This document shows positions 1-8,779 of a stretch of DNA of 47,007 nucleotides, one piece after another. The stretch is from an uncultured Collinsella sp. GTDB taxonomy: Bacteria; Actinomycetota; Coriobacteriia; Coriobacteriales; Coriobacteriaceae. The position numbers and the translations under genes are program-made. The first letter of the stretch is position 1; each line of letters starts with the position of its first letter. The stretch spans positions 1 through 47,007 of the forward strand of contig CAUAEH010000010.1 in NCBI GenBank assembly GCA_958427975.1, read 5' to 3'. The notes under the pieces were generated by a model. It did no database searches, was not told the DNA's origin, and was given only the letters and a program-made list of their open reading frames with translations.

Positions 1-1483
1 CCATGGCGTGCGTCGAGGGATCGAGCCAGTACCACGCACCGTTTAGGTTGAGCCAGCCGGAGGCGAGGGCGCCGGAGCCAGTCGCGTAGTACCAGGTCCC
101 GCCGTCGAGGACCCATCCGGTCGCCATCGCGCCGGAGGCGCTGAACCAGTACGCTGAGCCGTTGCACGCGTGGAGGCCCGTCACCATGGCGCCGCCCGCG
201 TCGGGGTCGAGCCAGTACCAGGAACCGCCGGTGCGAATCCAGCCGGTCGAGGCGATACCGTCAGCGAACCAGTACCAGGAGCCGTCGACGAAGCCCCAGC
301 CGTTAAGGGGGCCGCAGCTGCCGAAGTAGCGGCGGACGCCCTGCGCGTCCGTCTGGTAGCCCGTCAGCATAGCACCCATCCGGGCGTCGAAGCAGTAGGG
401 CACGCCGCCGACGGATACGGGGCCGCGCGCCAGCGCGCCGGAGCCAGTCGCGTAGTACCAGGTCCCGCCGTCGAGGACCCACCCGGTCGCCATCGCGCCG
501 GAGGAGTTGAACCAGTACAGGGAGCCGTTGCACTCGTGAAGGCCGGTAGCCATGGCACCGCCCGCGTCGGGCTCGAGCCAGTACCACGTGCCACTCTGAA
601 ACAACCATCCGGTATACGCCTTGCCGTTGGAGGCTACATAATACCAGGTGCTGTCAATTAGTTGCCAATGATAAAGGGAGACATCAACATACGCGTAGTT
701 CATATCAACGTTGCCGTTGATTCCAGGGACTTTTCCGTTGCTCTTATACTGCCAAAAACTGTAATTGCCGGTATAGTCACATTGCGAGTTATATTGAGCA
801 ATCCAATGATCCCAAGAGCTACTCTTAAATACAGAGTCAGTCAAAATGTTGTTAAACCAATTTAAATTTGCATAAATACCAGGCTCATATCCTGCGGCAG
901 AAATCCTATTACAAAAAACCTGCGCCCTCGATGCAATTCCGGTTTGACGTCCATTTGCAATTATCGAGCTATCCTCAAGATCGTAATACACCGGCAATCT
1001 TGGATTATGCCCAGAAAGGCAATTGATCACCATTGATGCCTCATCAGCTGCCTGTTGATTATCAAAAGCATATGAATAGATATAGACGCCGTAGGGAATT
1101 CCGAGTCGCTCGCACTCAGAAATATTTCGATTAAATTGATAGTCAACTCGACCGCCCCAAGATGGAGCGCCAAATCCAACACGCAGAATAGCGAAATCGA
1201 TACCAGAAGCCTTAACAGCATTCCAGTCAATACGTCCTTGATGCTCACTGACATCGATGCCCTGCGCCGTAGCCCCATCGGGAAGAATGTCCATGGACAA
1301 TAAGGCTATTCCATCTTCTTCGGAAGAAGCATCCTCTGCGACCAATTGCCCATCCTCATAACGCCAGGAATTCTCAACTAGGGACCGCGCAGCTTCCGCG
1401 TTCGAGGGGAAAACAAACACAGAAATGGGCACAAGGACCATCAGCACCAACAATGCCGAAAATAACTTAAGATGTTTGCTCAT
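1..1483 (-). CDS. GH25 lysozyme with cell-wall-binding repeats (3' end missing)
   Basis: This is a secreted muramidase that would cleave peptidoglycan at the cell surface. The reading frame is open from an ATG at 1483 to the left edge, about 494 codons, so the C-terminus is missing. Residues 1-32 look like a signal peptide (hydrophobic LLVLMVLVPISVFVF, then NAEAA). The GH25 domain runs from about residue 75 (GIDVSEHQGRIDW) through YYDLEDS near 168, which carries the DxE acid pair typical of the family, to FWQYKS and VDMNYAY. After that come about 20-residue repeats of the SGAMATGW/WYYL type (choline- or cell-wall-binding repeat family). A GAGG Shine-Dalgarno sits 5 bases before the ATG. It is the last of three tandem repeat proteins on this strand. 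The family assignment is firm; the wall ligand bound by the repeats is unknown. Confidence 0.9.
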   Translation of the reverse strand, partial: MSKHLKLFSALLVLMVLVPISVFVFPSNAEAARSLVENSWRYEDGQLVAEDASSEEDGIALLSMDILPDGATAQGIDVSEHQGRIDWNAVKASGIDFAILRVGFGAPSWGGRVDYQFNRNISECERLGIPYGVYIYSYAFDNQQAADEASMVINCLSGHNPRLPVYYDLEDSSIIANGRQTGIASRAQVFCNRISAAGYEPGIYANLNWFNNILTDSVFKSSSWDHWIAQYNSQCDYTGNYSFWQYKSNGKVPGINGNVDMNYAYVDVSLYHWQLIDSTWYYVASNGKAYTGWLFQSGTWYWLEPDAGGAMATGLHECNGSLYWFNSSGAMATGWVLDGGTWYYATGSGALARGPVSVGGVPYCFDARMGAMLTGYQTDAQGVRRYFGSCGPLNGWGFVDGSWYWFADGIASTGWIRTGGSWYWLDPDAGGAMVTGLHACNGSAYWFSASGAMATGWVLDGGTWYYATGSGALASGWLNLNGAWYWLDPSTHAM

Positions 1484-1704
1484 GTAAACCTCGTCATTCG
1501 TTCTTGTTTGCGTTTAGCTTACAGCATGGCTGTGAAAGATTTGCGAACATCCAACTGGACAAGATGCCATCTAGGACGACAAACAACTGCACGCAATACC
1601 ACAATGTAAACAAGAACTTCCCAGCAGGGTGAAACCAAGGACTCCTAGTCCCTACTCTTAGCCCCAAAGAATGCCGACATCAGTTAGCTTTCAAACCAGA
1701 TGTC

Positions 1705-1735
1705 AAAAAGGTAGGGGACCCAGAGAGTCCCCTAC
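1705..1735 (-). terminator. Rho-independent terminator after the NlpC/P60-like gene
   Basis: A perfect 9-bp stem (GTAGGGGAC / GTCCCCTAC, 1711-1735) with a 7-base loop is followed on the minus strand by CTTTTTG. It lies just past the stop codon at 1747 and so separates the peptidase gene from the lysozyme gene. The rest of 1484-1746 holds the lysozyme promoter region and a small GGACT/AGTCC hairpin near 1641; no gene is seen there. Confidence 0.88.
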
Positions 1736-1746
1736 AACGCGGAATT

Positions 1747-3957
1747 CTAACGAATCAAGATTACTTTCGATGGGCCCAAAGCAGTCAAACCGGAGATGCG
1801 ATTTCCATAACCATCACTATGCCAGAACAAATTTTCGCTCGGCGAATTGCCCCAGAAAAAGCCAATGTGGCTATCGTCCGCATATGGGTTGTAAGGATTG
1901 AAGAACACAATGTCCCCCTTACGAGCCAAACCACTGCGTAACAACTCATCAATAGAGTTGAAATAAGTCACGTTCGCGCACGTATCGGTAGCGTAGCCGT
2001 ACCAACGATAAGCGTTTACGCAGCCGCCCCTTCCGGGACCTCCACTCCAAGGGGAATGGCTCTGCTCGGCGGCAATGGGAGCTAAATTCCCGCCCGCCTT
2101 CATATATGCATGCGATACAAATCCACCACAATTCATGCCCGTATAACCGTCCCAACGCGGATCACCCTTTGGGTACATGCACGTTTCCTGGCTGAGATGC
2201 GTGTCGTAGCGTGTTCCACGGTAATAGCCGTCGTTTTCGTGGCTCATAAGCCAATTGACCAGGCTGGACCTATTGACCCCCAAAACAGAACCAGACGTAT
2301 TCAACCATGCACCACTTGCATTGAAGAAATAGTCAACGCCATCGATTTTCAGCCACCCGTTAGCAAACATGGCGCCCGAAGGCTGGAGCCAGTACCACGT
2401 ACCGCCGTCATTAAGCCATCCAGTTTTCATCTTGAATGTGGAAGGGTCCATCCAATACCACGCACCGTTGACATATTGCCAACCAGACTTAAGGACACCA
2501 TTGGAAGATGCGTAGTACCAAGTATTGCCACTTTCGTCAGAAGCGTCTTTCGACATAATCCAACCAGACGCCACGTTAACGACACCATTCGCATCCGCAT
2601 AGAAAACCGCATCTCCAATATGAATCACACCTGGCAATGAAGACGAGTCGGTACGATCAGCGACTACAGGAGATCCATCAGATGAAGTAGGCAACGGCTC
2701 GCACAGTGCTCCAGACGAATTCGCCCATGCTATACCATCGTTCAAGTTGATCCAGCACGAAGATGCCATTGCACCGGAATCATAAGAAAAATAGCGCTTG
2801 CTTCCTACCGCAAATTCACCAGTACGCATTGCGCCGGATACATCATCAAGGTAATACCAGGCGCTTCCGGACTTTATCCATCGCCCTCGTTGAATAGCTC
2901 CGTTTGATGCGGCGTAATACCAAGTACCATCAGCAAGTGCCCAGCCTGTTGCCATGGCACCTGAACTCGTAAGGAAATAGGTGGACGAGCCCACTTGCAC
3001 AAAGCCCGTGAGCATAATATGGCTTCCTGGATCCAGGTAATACCAAGAATTCCCTAGAAGTAACCAGCCTCCATGCAGCAAGCCGTTAGAGTCAGCGTAA
3101 TACCAGTTGTTGTCAATAAGTGCCCACTGGGTGGATAGCATAGCCCCTGAACTGTTAAAGATATAAGAGGTGCCATTACATTCTTTCAGCCCGGTGGCCA
3201 TAGAACCGTCTGCAGGATCAAGCCAGTACCAACGACCCCCATCCGAGAGCCAACCCTTTACCAGGGCGCCAGAGCCGGAGAAATAGTGCCAAACGGAAGC
3301 TTCAAGATGCCATCCGATAAGCATCGCACCAGAAGAAGAGAATCCATACGTGGCTCCCCCGATCTGCAGCATCGAGTCGTGGACCATCTTGCCTTCATCA
3401 TCCAGCCAATACCAGTTGCTGTCGTCTGAAAGCCAGCCTTTTACCATGGCGCCAGAACCGGAAAAATAGCGCCAAGCAGAAGTGGAGCCCGTAGAATCTA
3501 GGTACCAGCCGACACGCATTGCACCCGAAGAGGAGAATCCATAAGTCGCACCCCCGACTTGAACCAATCCATCCTGAGCCATTCGGCCTTCGTCGTCGAA
3601 CCAGTACCAGCTACCGTTTATATGCCTCCAAGAAGAAACAGCGATTGTTCCGTCGGACAAGCCCCAACGCCAAAAACCAGCCCCTTCTTCGGGTGATATC
3701 CACCCCTGATGCCAAATAATTTGATTCGAAACCTCAGAAGGGATCTCATTATCCATCTGAGAGTTCTGCTCGACAGCGAAGGTCGATTCGCGCTGAACAT
3801 CAACGCCTGACTCGACAGAAGCAATAGCAACGTTAGATGCGGGACCTTCGTCAGTGTTATTCAAATCAAGGGCGTATAACATCGAGGGCGAACCCAAAAG
3901 GAGCCCCAAAGAAACAAGGCCCGAAAAGACCAGCACCCCGAATGACCATTTCTTCAT
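1747..3957 (-). CDS. Secreted cell-wall-binding-repeat protein with C-terminal NlpC/P60- or CHAP-like domain
   Basis: This is a probable secreted peptidoglycan amidase or endopeptidase. The ATG at 3957 opens a signal peptide (MKKWSFGVLVFSGLVSLGLLLG). An in-frame GTG at 3978 with GAGGTGA 12-13 bases upstream is an alternative that adds seven residues. Counted from that GTG, the middle of the protein (about residues 90-575) is an array of WYW/SGAM cell-wall-binding repeats. The last about 160 residues form a papain-like domain with MNCGGFVSHAY (probable nucleophile Cys617), DDSHIGFFWG (probable His704) and a second His in FWHSD. The catalytic domain is C-terminal, the reverse of the neighbouring lysozyme. 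A strong terminator follows. The enzyme class is inferred from the Cys/His layout; the exact bond cut cannot be told. Confidence 0.82.
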   Translation of the reverse strand: MKKWSFGVLVFSGLVSLGLLLGSPSMLYALDLNNTDEGPASNVAIASVESGVDVQRESTFAVEQNSQMDNEIPSEVSNQIIWHQGWISPEEGAGFWRWGLSDGTIAVSSWRHINGSWYWFDDEGRMAQDGLVQVGGATYGFSSSGAMRVGWYLDSTGSTSAWRYFSGSGAMVKGWLSDDSNWYWLDDEGKMVHDSMLQIGGATYGFSSSGAMLIGWHLEASVWHYFSGSGALVKGWLSDGGRWYWLDPADGSMATGLKECNGTSYIFNSSGAMLSTQWALIDNNWYYADSNGLLHGGWLLLGNSWYYLDPGSHIMLTGFVQVGSSTYFLTSSGAMATGWALADGTWYYAASNGAIQRGRWIKSGSAWYYLDDVSGAMRTGEFAVGSKRYFSYDSGAMASSCWINLNDGIAWANSSGALCEPLPTSSDGSPVVADRTDSSSLPGVIHIGDAVFYADANGVVNVASGWIMSKDASDESGNTWYYASSNGVLKSGWQYVNGAWYWMDPSTFKMKTGWLNDGGTWYWLQPSGAMFANGWLKIDGVDYFFNASGAWLNTSGSVLGVNRSSLVNWLMSHENDGYYRGTRYDTHLSQETCMYPKGDPRWDGYTGMNCGGFVSHAYMKAGGNLAPIAAEQSHSPWSGGPGRGGCVNAYRWYGYATDTCANVTYFNSIDELLRSGLARKGDIVFFNPYNPYADDSHIGFFWGNSPSENLFWHSDGYGNRISGLTALGPSKVILIR

Positions 3958-3983
3958 AGCAGCACAGTATCCAATCACGCAGT

Positions 3984-4011
3984 GGCCCCGTCACCTCAGG
4001 GCAACGGGGCC
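3984..4011 (-). promoter_or_regulatory. GC-rich hairpin covering the ribosome-binding region of the peptidase gene
   Basis: The arms GGCCCCGT (3984-3991) and ACGGGGCC (4004-4011) pair perfectly. On the minus strand no T-run follows, so it is a poor terminator for the upstream gene. The loop and descending arm include GAGGTGA, the best Shine-Dalgarno for the GTG start at 3978. It could mask that site, or it could be a Rho-type or attenuating structure in the 59-base (3979-4037) gap between the two repeat-protein genes. Confidence 0.45.
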
Positions 4012-4037
4012 TCAATCAAAACTAGCTCAGTAATGTA

Positions 4038-5294
4038 CTAGCCAATTTGCTGGCAGTTTTTGCACTCTCGTGAAGCGCCACGCCTCTGGGCCTCCTGGAT
4101 AGAGATCTGCGAATAGCCCTTTGCGTCCTTGCCAACGGTACGGCACTTATGCGTATGGTAAACATGGCTACCGCTCTTGTACCAAACTAAACCGTAGCCC
4201 GGAATCCACTTGCCGTCCTCGCCGACATAGTAGGAGCCAACCCAGGCATTCGTAGCCATGGCACCGGAAGACTGGAGGTAGTAGTCGCCGACCCAGGCGT
4301 CGTGGGCCATAGCGCCGGAACCGCTAAAGTAGTACCAGGCGCCGCCGACCTGACGCCAGCCGGTGGCCATCGCGCCGGAATCGTCGAACCAGTACCAAAC
4401 TCCACCAACGTTAGCCCAAGAGTTAGAGGCCATAGCGCCCGAACCTCCGAGCCAATACCACGTGCCGCCATTGCTTAGCCAGCCGGTTGCCATGGCGCCC
4501 GAACCGCTCGCATAGTACCAAGAGCCGCCTGCCAAGAACCACCCAGTGGCCATTGTACCGGAGTCGCCGAACCAGTACCAGGAGCCGCCGAGGCTGCGCC
4601 AGCTGTTAGCGACCATGGCGCCCGAGCCGTCGAGGTAGAACCACGTACCGCCGATGTTGAGCCAGCCAGTGACCATCGCACCGGAGGCATTAGTGTAGTA
4701 CCAGGTACCCGAATCGTTGATCCAGCCAGTCAGCATGACCCCAGATTCATTGAAATAGTACCAAGCCCCGCCGAGATTATGCCAACCGGTCAATAGCTCA
4801 CCGTCGGAGGTCGCATAGGACCACTTTCCGTAGATGGAGTCGTAGAACCAGCCACTATGCTGCATGCGGCCATCGGCGTTGGCACCAGGGGTGTTCAGGA
4901 AGTAGTTCTTGCCGTCAATCTGAACTCGGCCGTATGCCATATCATGGCTTTCGGGATAGAAGTAATACTTGTCCCCACCGATAGACTGCCAGCCCGACAC
5001 CGCGGTCCCGTCAGCGCCAAAATAGTACCAAACAGCTTCGTATTCGTTATGCCACTGGTTCGTGACCATGGCGCCAGTTTCGGGATCGAAATAGCGAAGG
5101 TTGCCGTCCTCGCACCGAACGAGTCCAGTCTTCGGACGACCGTCGGAACACCATTCCGTAATCGGTCCACCGCCTCCGCCACCGCCAGCAATATCAGCAA
5201 ATGAGGGCGCCGGGGCAACCGTCATGCAGGCAGCGGCAAATGCAACAACTCCCAGCACTGTTAGTCCGTGCCATCTTTCTCGAAGGTTTTTCAT
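4038..5294 (-). CDS. Secreted cell-wall-binding-repeat protein with C-terminal Cys/His motif
   Basis: This 418-residue surface protein has no recognisable catalytic domain. The ATG at 5294 has AAAGGATG 7 bases upstream and opens a signal peptide ending near SFADIAGGGGGGG. From about residue 50 to 365 it is almost entirely WYYF/SGAMATGW cell-wall-binding repeats, about fifteen of them. The last 45 residues differ: SGSHVYHTHKCRTVG, then about 20 residues, then GASRECKNCQQ. This H-x-H-x-C ... C-x2-C spacing resembles the small Ada-like metal-binding modules found at the ends of nucleases and surface proteins, so a zinc knuckle is plausible. It is first in order of the three repeat-protein genes and may share a promoter with the peptidase gene 59 bases on. 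A scaffold or adhesin role is an inference. Confidence 0.8.
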   Translation of the reverse strand: MKNLRERWHGLTVLGVVAFAAACMTVAPAPSFADIAGGGGGGGPITEWCSDGRPKTGLVRCEDGNLRYFDPETGAMVTNQWHNEYEAVWYYFGADGTAVSGWQSIGGDKYYFYPESHDMAYGRVQIDGKNYFLNTPGANADGRMQHSGWFYDSIYGKWSYATSDGELLTGWHNLGGAWYYFNESGVMLTGWINDSGTWYYTNASGAMVTGWLNIGGTWFYLDGSGAMVANSWRSLGGSWYWFGDSGTMATGWFLAGGSWYYASGSGAMATGWLSNGGTWYWLGGSGAMASNSWANVGGVWYWFDDSGAMATGWRQVGGAWYYFSGSGAMAHDAWVGDYYLQSSGAMATNAWVGSYYVGEDGKWIPGYGLVWYKSGSHVYHTHKCRTVGKDAKGYSQISIQEAQRRGASRECKNCQQIG

Positions 5295-5482
5295 ACGACA
5301 TCCTTTTTCCGAGATTTAAGGCTCTCTTAAGTTATTTTTAAACTATCAATTCAGTATTTCAACGGGAAATCGATAAAAGGTGTCTTTGTGACTGCAATTT
5401 AAATATGAGTCGCCACACCTCAACCGTTACGCTAAATAGCTTCTAAGGCAAACTTAGCGCATGAACGAACCAATTTAATTAA

Positions 5483-5614
5483 TACGACCACCTAAAAAAT
5501 CCTGACACACGTTTTCGATATGACAAGAGCCGCTTCAACAAGGAGTACTTGAACCCCACCGCCCTTGCAGCTCTTGAGGATACTTTGCCGGAACTTGGCA
5601 TTACTTCGCGCTAA
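5483..5614 (+). pseudogene. Unidentified gene-end relic
   Basis: A 43-codon open stretch ends in LNPTALAALEDTLPELGITSR and a stop at 5612-5614. Its composition looks like a real protein C-terminus, but no start, ribosome site or family is evident. It converges on, and overlaps by two bases, the stop of the glycosyltransferase fragment next to it. The remaining part of the 316-base gap 5295-5610 is AT-rich upstream sequence of the repeat protein; an inverted CGCTAA/TTAGCG pair lies near 5434-5459. I see no other gene. Confidence 0.3.
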
Positions 5615-5812
5615 AGCGAGAAGTACTCACTATCGGCAGATAGGTTTGGTCCGAGCCATGGGTCGCCGTTGAGGAAGAACTGCGGCCAGCGCTGCATGAA
5701 CAGCGCTTGCTCGCGTTTCCAACGGCGCAGCTTTTCCTCGTTGGCCTCTTCCCTGCCGCGCGAGGTGAACTCGTAGTGGCACAGCTCGGCATGGGGCGTA
5801 AAGATGCTGTAG
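5611..5812 (-). pseudogene. 3' fragment of a GT2 glycosyltransferase (copy of the end of the 13.5-kb gene)
   Basis: About 200 bases encode the last 64 residues of a glycosyltransferase, from IFTPHAELCHYEFTSRGR to DSEYFSL and a stop. The same stretch ends the intact gene at 13499-15985, at roughly 85 percent nucleotide identity by eye, including the stop codon context. Similarity stops abruptly at about 5812. There is no start, so it is a truncated relic, probably left by recombination between paralogous polysaccharide genes. Confidence 0.85.
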
Positions 5813-5832
5813 GTAGTCGTCCTAACAACGTT

Positions 5833-6030
5833 TCAATACTCCTCCTGCATAAGGTTCCGCAAAGGCCGCTCGATGAACGACATCTGAATTGCGAGGGTCA
5901 AAAATAAGGGTATCTCTTGCAGCAAATAGCATTGGAATATAGGAGCTTGGAGCCAGTAAAGATCGCCTAAGCAAACGGCAAGTAAAAGGGACGCATGAAC
6001 GGTGGTGACCGGCAGCAAAAAACACCAACT
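5833..6030 (-). pseudogene. C-terminal relic of an acyltransferase-3 (OafA-like) membrane protein
   Basis: An open frame with no good start (in-frame stop at 6031-6033) encodes about 65 residues with two hydrophobic stretches, ending AIQMSFIERPLRNLMQEEY. The FIERPLR motif after a last membrane helix is characteristic of the acyltransferase-3/OafA family. It lies directly beside the glycosyltransferase relic, so together they look like the remains of a second surface-polysaccharide locus. Confidence 0.5.
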
Positions 6031-6110
6031 TTAGTCCATCATCAATGTCAATCTATGCAGTTCCGCAAGTACGCAAATTGCTTCAGAAACTTGAGCACCC
6101 GAAATAGCGG

Positions 6111-6359
6111 CTAGTTGTTACGTGCCAAGACGTTGTTTACGCCGACGATGCGTGACATCGGGGGCAAGCCCCGCATGTGCTGTGAGGACGGTCCCAATTG
6201 TAATGCTCGATAAAGGGGTCGAGGGCCTCGGCCCTAGACCCCTTGCTTTCCCAGGCGCGAGCGTACTGCCACTCCTGCGCGAGCGTCCGGTTCACGAACT
6301 CGACCTTTCCGTTCTGCCAGAGGCTGAAGGGCCTAGTGTACTTGTGCTTTGTGCGAATC
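6111..6359 (-). pseudogene. IS481/IS3-type transposase C-terminal fragment, frameshifted
   Basis: The minus strand encodes TRPFSLWQNGKVEFVNRTL, then FIEHYNWDRPHST. This is the DDE integrase end with the third catalytic Glu in GKVE and the family-typical YNW-RPHS tail. After CGG the frame is lost by one base; the shifted frame continues LPPMSRIVGVNNVLARNN and stops at 6111. There is no N-terminal half, so it is a dead remnant. Its GC-rich sequence contrasts with the AT-rich DNA that starts about 6360. Confidence 0.82.
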
Positions 6360-6446
6360 TCAGATCTTTCTTGAAGATAAGCAGTAGATTAAAGTATTCG
6401 ACAAGAAATCCCGCATTACATTCAACCCGCAGAAAAAAACAGAGCA

Positions 6447-7304
6447 CTAATACTCCGCTATGCCTTCGGACTCATATAAAAACCTCATATGATCGACATC
6501 GAATCTAAGTGATAGCACATCTATAGATTTGCGTACATCAGAACACAGGCAAACGAATTTAAAAAACGAATCAGTTAATTCGCTTTCAAACTCTTTGTCG
6601 CATATACGTTTTCCAAGCTCAATAGCTTGGCTCAATTTAGTAGCGACAAAGTGGTTGGAAATTAAACCAAGCATGTTATTAGCCTTCTCAAGGCTATCAA
6701 GAACAGGCAAAACGTATTGTATTGCGAAATCTAATGTGACGGTATCATCCTCAATATAATTCGGAAGTCGATACGCTAAATCACATGTATTTATATAATA
6801 TTTGATCCATGACTCTTTCATTTTTGGAAACCGAGAGATATGGATTAACCGACTTTCAGCAGAGGTATCGCCCAATCTATTAGAAGTTGGAATTAAAATA
6901 GTATTTGACCTTTGCTTTCGCCAAGACGAATTATCGAAATTCAATCGAACACGAATATACTCTTGCAACCAGACAAAATAGCACGCTCCATCATCCGCTA
7001 AAGAACATCTAATTAAAAGAAAAGGTATTGCAAACATTTCAGCGTATAAAAGCGTCTTCGTATCAATGGAAAATGGAATTTCAGGTTTATCTTCGAGTGG
7101 CTTGTTTGTTCCCTTCACCTGAATTGCCATTAATTCACCAGTAGCGAATCCGTTTTCAAAGCGCTCAAAAATTTTATCGATTCCAAAATCACGTTCTGTT
7201 AAGTCTCGAACAACCCAGTTTTCAGAAGGCATAAGGGAGGTGACGAAAGAGCATGCCTCTGTATCAATTATGTGGCTATTTGGACGTTTCGGAGGATATG
7301 CCAT
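6447..7304 (-). CDS. DUF4365 domain protein, predicted PD-(D/E)XK-like
   Basis: A 285-residue protein. The ATG at 7304 (MAYPPKRPNSHIID) is chosen because GGAG lies 9 bases upstream; a longer frame to 7373 lacks a ribosome site. Residues 25-75 carry NWVVRDLTERDFGID and then GELMAIQVKGT. This is the D...QxK layout of the DUF4365 family, which is thought to have a restriction-endonuclease-like fold. The rest is helical with no recognised domain. The gene is AT-rich compared with the core genome and sits between transposase relics, which suggests horizontal gain. DUF4365 proteins often occur in mobile or defence-like settings; a role in defence here is inference only. Confidence 0.75.
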   Translation of the reverse strand: MAYPPKRPNSHIIDTEACSFVTSLMPSENWVVRDLTERDFGIDKIFERFENGFATGELMAIQVKGTNKPLEDKPEIPFSIDTKTLLYAEMFAIPFLLIRCSLADDGACYFVWLQEYIRVRLNFDNSSWRKQRSNTILIPTSNRLGDTSAESRLIHISRFPKMKESWIKYYINTCDLAYRLPNYIEDDTVTLDFAIQYVLPVLDSLEKANNMLGLISNHFVATKLSQAIELGKRICDKEFESELTDSFFKFVCLCSDVRKSIDVLSLRFDVDHMRFLYESEGIAEY

Positions 7305-7496
7305 AAAAATCAGCTCCATCAGCCTTAGCGCAAGAGCACCTAATAACGACAAATTAAAGATATCAACCAACATAATTAGACTGCATGTCAGTTGATATCG
7401 AATAAGCGGTTAACGACACAATAACCAATAAAACAAATAGCACTCACTGTGTCCAGGGGCATGGACCATCTCCTCCATCCTTCCTGCTCGAGCACG

Positions 7497-7830
7497 TCAG
7501 AGTAACCACCCGGTGAAACCATTGGCCGAGAGCTGCGCCCCCAGTCCCAGGGAGGCGGCCCTCTTGATTAAACTGCTCAGTATTTCGTGCTCACGGGCTC
7601 AATTCCCGGTGACCACTTGAGCCACTTCATAGTAGAGAGCAACGGCAATGTCGACGCTGCAGGTCTTAAGAATACGTTCGCAATAGATGTTCCGGCTGTT
7701 CACGCCACTGCAGTGAAGCTGACCGGCCTCGGCTTCTATGATCGAATTAAGCACCTGATCGGAGAGCCTACGGATAAGCACCAGCTGTCGATCGTCCCGT
7801 CGCTGAGGTGGGGCTCAGCGAACATGTCGG
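7497..7830 (-). mobile_element. Decayed IS256/Mutator-type transposase remnant
   Basis: The minus strand from about 7795 to 7599 encodes LIRRLSDQVLNSIIEAEAGQ, and further on RILKTCSVDIAV. This matches the N-terminal pattern of Mutator/IS256 transposases (LADQVLEAII-AE, then LKT-VGDI). It ends early and has no catalytic core. A second short open end at 7575-7497, LIKRAASLGLGAQLSANG, reads like another protein terminus of host-like composition. No terminal repeats were found. The other bases of 7305-7992 hold no gene I can support; a run of nine C lies near 7943. Confidence 0.45.
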
Positions 7831-7992
7831 GCGCGGCGTCCGCTAAGATCTACATTGTGGTCCTCATCCTTCTCAAGAACCTTCCTTGTGGTTATTTCAG
7901 ATTCTAGTGCGAAAGCCGTTTTGCGTCAGGCAGACGTCATCACCCCCCCCCACGCTTACGCCATCTATTTTTTTGTGCGATCCACAGTATAG

Positions 7993-8601
7993 CTAGCTCA
8001 CGCTCTTTGCTATCATCAAATTTGCAGGTCTCATATTTGATGTTTCATTCAGCTCCTTAGAATCGATAACCAAATCCCATTGTCCATTTTGGCCCGGCAA
8101 TGATCGGCAAAGTTGTTTGTTAGGTATACGAAACAATCGATTAACTGGAGTCAAACGCTTAACTCCAAAACATTTCAAACTGACAATTTCGATACAAAAT
8201 AAAGCTGCCAGTGAATTCAAACAGTTCTCCAAATTAGCTTTTCTAAAATACGTACCACGATCATGTTTCACAGCGTTATAGCTATCCCACCAAGTTAATT
8301 TTGCATACATTCCATTTATCCACGCATTAAAAGGTTTGAGTGAAATACTCTGGTTAATCGCAATGTCAACTACCTCATTTACAAAGGCAATATCATTCAA
8401 AGCAGACAGGCACTCGAATGCTTCCTTGATATTAGATGGTCTATTTCCGGATCGAAGTTCGACATAATCTTTAAAAACCGAATCAAATTCAGAACAAATC
8501 GATAAAAGCATCTTTGCAAATTCAACCGAATAAGTTGAGAAATTATCGTTGCTCAGCTCAACATAATTAAAGGAATTAACAAGCTCTCTTTCAAGAACCA
8601 A
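7993..8601 (-). CDS. Hypothetical protein, HEPN-like
   Basis: A 202-residue AT-rich gene. The start is a TTG at 8601 with GGGA 8 bases upstream, since no in-frame ATG precedes the conserved-looking region. The middle contains LTWWDSYNAVKHDRGTYFRKA followed by a leucine-rich helix. The W-x3-YNxVKHDR motif is common in small helical HEPN-like proteins of mobile regions. I cannot assign a family precisely, and no catalytic R-x4-6-H motif of the RNase HEPN type is certain. It faces the same way as its DUF4365 and DUF2971 neighbours but is separated from them by more than 150 bases, so co-transcription is not obvious. Confidence 0.6.
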   Translation of the reverse strand: MVLERELVNSFNYVELSNDNFSTYSVEFAKMLLSICSEFDSVFKDYVELRSGNRPSNIKEAFECLSALNDIAFVNEVVDIAINQSISLKPFNAWINGMYAKLTWWDSYNAVKHDRGTYFRKANLENCLNSLAALFCIEIVSLKCFGVKRLTPVNRLFRIPNKQLCRSLPGQNGQWDLVIDSKELNETSNMRPANLMIAKSVS

Positions 8602-8779
8602 GTAGTAAATCCCAATTTGATAAAGATAAAGTCATAGACAAACAACTCCCGTTAACGTAAATTACATCAAATTATCTTTCGAAATGCCCCCCGTAGATAT
8701 AGCCATCGCCAGCTCAGGAGTCTACTGACGCCCGATTCAGCTGACAAATAATTGACTATACGGCACTATTAACGGATAA

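Noticed and set aside
170..661. A plus-strand open frame in the first kilobase
   Set aside because: It is the antisense of the cell-wall-binding repeats of the GH25 lysozyme, which explains its repetitive Pro/Gly/Arg pattern.
7940..7955. Run of nine C as a phase-variable tract
   Set aside because: It lies outside any supported gene or promoter, so no switching role can be argued.
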